A stretch of DNA of 64,000 bases from Phanerodontia chrysosporium. Taxonomy: Eukaryota; Basidiomycota; Agaricomycetes; Polyporales; Phanerochaetaceae. The position numbers and the translations under genes are program-made. Positions within the stretch are counted from its first letter, which is position 1, and each line of letters opens with the position of its first letter. This document shows, in pieces, positions 58,889 through 64,000 of the stretch. Below the pieces are notes generated by a model, which saw only the letters and a list, made by a program, of their open reading frames with translations, was not told where the DNA came from and did no database searches. The DNA is taken from NCBI GenBank assembly GCA_001910725.1, contig MJGA01000004.1, forward strand, positions 558,001 through 622,000, written 5' to 3'.

Positions 58889-59852
58889 ATGTCTGCAACA
58901 ACGCTTTCGCTCGACGAAGAGGCCCGGCTGTACACGACGAACGCGGAGCGCGAGCGGTACGAGAGCCTCGCGACGCTCTTCGGCATCGTCGTCGCGCTCG
59001 ACTACCTCGAGCGCGCGTACGTGCGCGACGCCGTCACCGCCGCAGAGTACGTACGCCCGCGCGTGGGTGGTGTGTGTGTGCCCGGAGGAGGAGTTGTGCT
59101 GACGCGCCGCCCGCGTGAGGTACTCGCCGGCGTGCACGCGGCTGCTCTCGCAGTACAAGACGATGCTCAAGCTCGTCGGCGCGGACGTGCCCTCGATCGA
59201 GGCGTTCATGGGCCGGTACCGCGTGCGTGCCGTGCGCGCGCCCTTTCCTGCGCCCCGTGCTGTCGCTGACGTGCCACCCGCTGCCGCAGATGGACTGCCC
59301 GGCCGCGCTGCACCGGCTCCAGGTCGGCGTGCCCGCGACGGTCGAACACTCGAGCGAGGCGGGCCCCGAGACGGGCAAGTGGATCGCGGAGACGACGCAG
59401 GTGCGCCGCGCCGTGCTGCCTCCCCCGTTGTGCTGTGCGCTCACAGGGGCTCTTTCGCGTTTCTTTGCAGAGCTTCATCACGTTCATGGACGCCCTGAAG
59501 CTGCGGATGCGCGCGAAGGACCAGCTGCACCCGATACTGCAGGAGCTGGTGACTGGGTATGCGCGCTTCAAGGGCAGCAAGGATTGGGAAGGGCGGAGCA
59601 AGCTCGTTGCTTGGTGCGTGCTCGGGCACTCTGCCGCTGATGCAGGCTCATGGTGTGCTGTCAAGGCTCATAACGCTGAACGGCATGAAGGCGTCCGAAG
59701 AGCTCACAGAAGAGCAGATCAGACAAGTGCGTTGTTGCACGAATGGTGCACCTGCCCACCCGCTCACCCTTGTCGTGCAGCTATCCTTTGATATCGAACA
59801 CGCTTACTCGGAGTTTTTCAGGAGTCTGAGTAGCAAAGAAGGCGACTCGTAA
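58889..59852 (+). CDS. VPS28: VPS28, ESCRT-I subunit
   Basis: Endosomal sorting complex ESCRT-I subunit, binding VPS23/TSG101 through its N-terminal domain and ESCRT-II through its C-terminal four-helix domain. Exons 58889-59046, 59120-59222, 59290-59400, 59471-59613, 59666-59726, 59781-59852 sum to 648 nt, 215 aa, in frame with no correction. Family phrases: LDEEARLYTTNAERERYESL, ATLFGIVVALDYLERAY, CTRLLSQYKTMLKL, MDCPAALHRLQVGVPATVEH, SFITFMDALKLRMRAKDQLH, LITLNGMKASEELTEEQIRQ and FDIEHAYSEFFRSL. Third codon positions are very GC-rich. Confidence 0.97.
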
Positions 59853-60123
59853 CGTTCAAAGATAATGTGTCTCGGTGTATTCTACTTTATGCGGATCGCC
59901 GTGTATAACAGGACTGTTTGACGTGCTGCGTTGCAGCGTGACACTGACCGTTGCAAGCCGCAATTGGCACTCGTCTCCGTTCTGGCAATGCCAGATCGAG
60001 CGACTTCGCGGTGTGGCGTGCAGGAAGTTGAGCTTTGCGCCGACAGGCGATGAGATCATAACAGACTCTAGCGGACGACGCGCGAGCTCGCAAACCAACT
60101 TGATCTCGCCCGCGACGACGACG

Positions 60124-61325
60124 ATGGACCGCACACTCGTGTTCAATTGGCACGGCCTCCCCAAGGCGAGTTTCGCGGTTTTCGTCTGCGACGGCCGCTC
60201 ACGCTCTGGACACACAGCGGCAGCGCATCCTACTGTGCTTTGCGCCTCCCGGGGACAAGATCGAGCTGGGTCCTGAGCAGAACAACATCGTCTGGTGCGT
60301 GTGCCGCCTCAGCCCTGCAGCGTAGTCCGCCGACACACTGGCGACAGGAAAGTCATCGACGCAGAAGGCTGTAAGCTGCGCGCTCTCTCCCTCTCCACAC
60401 GCGCCCCCCCGCTGAACGCATCGCGCCAGACGGCTCCGCGTCCGTCTTCTTCACAGGCCGCCTCGCGTGTGGGCAGACCGCGCTCTGTCCGAACGGCCGC
60501 GTGCGCGGCTCGCACTGGGTCGACATCGAGGTGCGCCTACCCCCCCGCGCCCGCGCCCGCGCCCGAGACTGAACAGCCAACGAAGCGCGGCGAGTCCGCG
60601 GACCTCGCGGACGCAGCGCCCGGCGACGGCCCGGGCAAGTGGACGAAGGCGTCGGTGCGCAACATCGACGACCCGTGCATGCACATCCACAACGGGACGG
60701 CGCGCGCACAGACGCTCGTGCTCGGTGCGTCGCCCCCTGCGCGCGGCCGCTTGTTCGTTCGTCGCCCGCTGACGCGACGCGCGCTGCGGCGCAGGGACGG
60801 TGCGCCCGGTCGGCTTGCACCAGATCAGGCTCTTTGAGCCGACGTTCTGCTGGAAGGACGTCCGGTGCGCCCCTCGCCGCCGGCTGTCACGCGGACGCTG
60901 ACGTGCTGACGCGCGACAGGCCGAAGCAGACGGTCAACGCCAGGTTTGACGCGCACCTCTGCGCGGCGGTCCTCGATGGCGACAGGCTCTACGAAGGTGC
61001 GCCCCCGGCTCGACTCGTCGCGCAACCCGAGCGTGCGGCTGATCGTGTGTGCGCGTGGGGCGGTGCGCGCGGCCGCAGAGAGCGAGATGTTGACCGAGCC
61101 GATCCCGCTGGAGCGCGTCTTCTGGCGCCAGAACGTCGCCAAGCTGCCAGGTGCGGCCTTTCCCGCCGTGCGTCCTCCTCGCCGTTGCTGACGGCCTCTG
61201 GGGTCGTGCCAGCCGTGAGCTACTTTGAGTTTATGATGACAGACGAGGTACGCTGTTTGCAGACGCTTGTTCCGCCCCGATGCGACTCTCGCCCACAGGG
61301 ATTCGAGATGCGCCAGGAGCACTAG
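60124..61325 (+). CDS. Unrecognised ten-exon gene, 223 aa
   Basis: Exons 60124-60165, 60218-60294, 60348-60370, 60430-60530, 60577-60724, 60795-60864, 60920-60996, 61079-61150, 61213-61247, 61299-61325 sum to exactly 672 nt without stop or correction, so it is very likely real. Nine introns are inferred: eight are GT-AG, while the first needs a GC-AG pair (AAG|GCGAGT...ACACAG). The product begins MDRTLVFNWHGLPK, continues RILLCFAPPGDKIELGPE, GSASVFFTGRLACGQTALCP, RGSHWVDIE, KASVRNIDDPCMHIHNGT, LHQIRLFEPTFCWKDV, FDAHLCAAVLDGDRLYE, and ends YFEFMMTDEGFEMRQEH. No signal peptide, membrane span or known domain is evident. Six Cys are scattered without a zinc-finger spacing. It lies 271 bp after VPS28 on the same strand. 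I do not recognise a function. Confidence 0.78.
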
Positions 61326-62215
61326 AGCTGCAGACGCACGAGGACGTGGTATCCTCCACCTTATGTATACGGGCACCGGCAATTCTTTACGCGCAGGCCT
61401 TCAGTGTGCCAATCAGGCACCGATCTCCCTCGTGCCAGAGCGGGCCAACGTACAGCATCCGCGACGTGTGCACGTACCTGGTCACATACGTTCTGCGCTC
61501 GTATGTGTCCCTGTGTCCCCGCCGCGGGCGCGATCAAGATGTGCGCAGCGCAAGGGGCGGCCGCCGCAATATGCCCGCTGCTAGACCCCATTCATGTTGC
61601 CGCGCCCCCACGTCTGCTCCCGCGCGTCGCATCCGAGTGGGCAGGACGGGACGCATGTGCGTGATGCAGCCCGTTGCGCGGGTGCCTTGGCGGCGCGCCC
61701 CTGGGCCCGCCGCCGCCCGGGGAACCGAAAGTGCTCGGCGACGCACGTCACGCCGTCGGGTCACGCCATGTGCATGACGTGGCGAGTGACGCGTTTCTTT
61801 GTCCTCCGCCGCCGACGATATGAGAGCTTGTGTGGCGCTTGCAGTGCGGCGATATAGCGAGGCAGTACGAGATGCGACTAGCTCACACGAAGAAGCCCGC
61901 GGGTTTGCGAGGACGTTACGATACGAGAGAGATGTGCGGGCGAACAACGAGTACTACGATGCTCCAAATTAGCAAACCCCCCACCGCAAGACGGGTGCCG
62001 TTTCTCTAGCCATATACAGCGCGTGCGCAACAACTTGAACGGGACACAGTCTTGCATACTGGAGCCGGGAATGGTCTCTGCCTACTGCTGCTGCTGCTGC
62101 TACTCTCTCTCTCTATCTCTCTCATCTCCTCGTCCGCCTCGCACCCAAACACCCCGCTTCTAGTCGCGTATCGGGAGTCGAAAACCCCGGGGGTCGACGC
62201 TCGGGCGCGCGCTGT
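61326..62215. other. Intergenic region, no gene recognised
   Basis: Short GC-rich frames without splice support, then a simple-sequence block at 62083-62127 near the 3' end of the transcription factor gene. Confidence 0.55.
62083..62127 (+). repeat. CTG and CT microsatellite
   Basis: Five to six CTG triplets followed by CT dinucleotides with interruptions. It is outside coding sequence, about 90 bp beyond the stop codon of the transcription factor. Confidence 0.8.
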
Positions 62216-64000
62216 TCACATGGGCCCGCTCGGCGGCGCCGCGCTGTACGGCGGATGCTGGTAGGGCCCTGCAGCGCCCGAGCCAGAGACGGACGCGGCC
62301 GGCTGCTGCTGTTGCTGCTGCGCGCTGTGCTGCGCCTGGTTCATGCGTGCGAAGAAGCTGTCCCACGAGTCTGCACCGAACGACATTTTCGCGCACCACA
62401 AAAGGGAGCAAAGAAGAAAAAAAAAAGGTCATCAGTACAACAACAACAACAACAAAACGCAACGGAAACGAGGCATCGGGCCAACCACGCACTCCAGTCG
62501 AAGATCGTCTGCGGCATGCCGTCCAGGAAGCCCGCCTCGGCGAGCGCGAGCTGCTCGAGCGCGTTCGCGCCGTTCGCCTGGTCGAGCAGGTTGATCACCT
62601 GCACGTACCCCGGCGGGATGCCCGCGCCGGCGTGCGCGTTCGCGCCCCCGTTTCCGCGCGCCGCGCCGCCGAGCCCCGGCGGGAGGACCTGCGCGGGCCC
62701 GTTGTTCATCGCCGGGTTCACGTTCGGGTAGTTGGACCCGACGAGCGGCGCGTAGTTCACCATCGTCGGCGCCGCGAGCGGCTGCACCTGCGGGTGGTGC
62801 TGTTCGTGCTGCTGCTCTGCTGCTGCTGGCTCTGTTGCTGCTGCTGCTGACGAGAATGCTGTTGGTGCCCGCGCTGCTGCTGCTGCTGCTGCTGCTGGGT
62901 GGCCGCGCCGTCTGCGGGCCAAGCAAACGCGATGGGTCTCGGGACGGCGTGCGAGGACGGCGGCGGCGGCTCACCTTCGGGCGCCTCCTCCGTGATGACC
63001 GTGCCCGCGGGCAGGTGCTTGAGGTCCTCAGACGTGCGCGTGTCGCGCGCGACGAACACGCCGCCGCCCGGCCGCGTCGGGTCCTTGCGGAACACGAGCC
63101 CGCCGAGCGGCGGCTTCACCTTCACGCCGCCCGTCGGGTTCAGCGCCGGCGCCTCCGGGTGCAGCGGGTGCAGCGTCGACTCGTACAGCAGCGTGATGAT
63201 CTCCGCGGTCTGCGCAAACAACAGCGAACGGAAGGGAAGACGTCAGCGCGCGCGCACATCGCCAGGTGGGGAAGGGGGAGGGTAACGCGCCTTGCGTCGC
63301 GCAGACATGTGGTCGGACGAGATCGCCGCCTCCCAGCGCCGGATGCAGTCGCGGAGCTTCTTGAGCTTGTTCTGGGCCTCCTCGTCCTGGCGGCGCGCGA
63401 ACGTGTGGTACTGCGCCGGCGGAACACGTGAGTTTCAAGGCACACACACTACTCCCGCGGATCGCCGCCGCGGGGCGTGACAAGGTTGAGGGGGGTGCGT
63501 ACCTGGACAAGGGCGCACGACGTCGCGCAGTACGCCACGAGGAGCCACACGTCGTACATGCGCTCGTTCTGCTCGAGCCAGTCGATCGCGTCGCCCGTGA
63601 GCCGCACGAGCTCCGTCCACTTCTCGACCGTGAGCGCAAACTTGAGGTGCTCGGGGCAGGTGTACGAGATGCGCATGAACACGCGCCAGAAGAGCATGTT
63701 CACGCACGAGTACAGCATGTGCAGCAGGCCTAGACGCAGAGAGTGCGCGCGAGCGCGCGCGCGTGTGTGTGTGTAAGCCTAGGCCGACGGCGGCGGTGCC
63801 GCGGTGCCGCTCGGCATGCCGGCGGCAGCCGCGGCACGCAGACGCATGAAGAAAGGACGGGCGGACGCACCTGCGTGCCGGGGGGTCTGGGGCCCGCGAA
63901 ACTGCAGCTCTTCCGGCAGCGCTGCCCGCCAGCCCTCGAGATCGGTAAGGATGGCCTGCAGCGCCTCATCGGTCGTCACGCTCAGGCCGGCCGGACTGCC
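62216..64000 (-). CDS. Fungal-specific transcription factor, C-terminal part
   Basis: C-terminal portion of a fungal transcription factor of the Zn2Cys6-associated regulatory-domain type (PF04082-like); the DNA-binding end lies beyond 64000. Recognisable blocks: ALQAILTDLEGWRAALPEEL, LLHMLYSCVNMLFWRVFMRI, TVEKWTELVRLTGDAIDWLE, MYDVWLLVAYCATSCALVQY, DEEAQNKLKKLRDCIRRWEA, and TAEIITLLYESTLHPL. A Gln-rich tail follows (TQQQQQQQQRGHQQHSR), then PPGYVQVINLLDQANGANAL, FLDGMPQTIFDWNSWDSFF and a second Gln run, ending PYSAAPPSGPM. The intron 63290-63210 has a GC donor (AAG|GCGCGT). A one-base frame change is needed within the CTG-rich stretch near 62820. Confidence 0.85.
62806..62898 (-). repeat. CAG/CAA repeats coding poly-Gln in the transcription factor
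   Basis: Two adjoining Gln-coding arrays (eight, then six and four Gln) separated by GHQQHSR and Ser. The inferred frame change lies in or next to this array, where triplet and base counts are least reliable. Confidence 0.8.
63744..63774 (+). repeat. GC/GT dinucleotide microsatellite in an intron
   Basis: Alternating GC then GT dinucleotides within the intron between the PRHAG and LLHMLYS coding blocks of the transcription factor. Confidence 0.8.

Overview
The window is nuclear DNA from a filamentous basidiomycete, most likely an agaricomycete wood-decay fungus. Genes are densely packed on both strands and have many short (about 48-90 nt) GT-AG introns. Characteristic agaricomycete families are present: glyoxal oxidase, DUF6534 membrane protein, DUF3074, expanded F-box and BTB families. 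No plasmid, phage, CRISPR or complete transposon signature was seen.

Layout. 1-5.5 kb: a partial glyoxal oxidase (its 3' part is off the left edge), then the divergent pair PNO1 (40S maturation) and a URI/Bud27-like DUF3835 protein. 6.4-24.4 kb: an accessory block in which four element types each occur twice: zinc-finger F-box gene, BTB/POZ gene, F-box/LRR-like gene and tRNA-Ile(AAU). GPI10 (GPI-anchor mannosyltransferase) is embedded in it, and a 4.7-kb gene-poor stretch lies inside it. 24.9-29.1 kb: three unrecognised genes. 30.4-36.6 kb: mRNA guanylyltransferase, SKP1, mitochondrial ribosomal protein bL27m and another F-box gene. 38-43.2 kb: a DUF3074 protein, a DUF6534 multi-pass membrane protein and a Pro/Gln-rich protein. 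45.7-56.2 kb: Atg15 vacuolar lipase, guanine deaminase, a four-TM membrane protein, phosphopantetheine adenylyltransferase and a large LIM-domain protein. 57.6-58.1 kb: an inverted repeat. 58.9-64 kb: VPS28 (ESCRT-I), an intact unrecognised 223-aa ten-exon gene and a fungal transcription factor cut by the right edge.

Two themes stand out. First, ubiquitin-ligase adaptors are locally concentrated: at least five F-box proteins, two BTB proteins and SKP1, the adaptor that docks F-box proteins in SCF ligases. Second, many conserved genes are broken by single-base gaps, mostly in mononucleotide runs. In seven of them (PNO1, URI-like, F-box/LRR A, GPI10, guanine deaminase, PPAT, DUF3074) adding the inferred missing bases makes the summed exon length a whole number of codons. 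This looks like homopolymer under-calling in a draft long-read assembly rather than genuine pseudogenes. SKP1, bL27m, capping enzyme, VPS28, Atg15, both BTB genes and the 223-aa gene need no correction.
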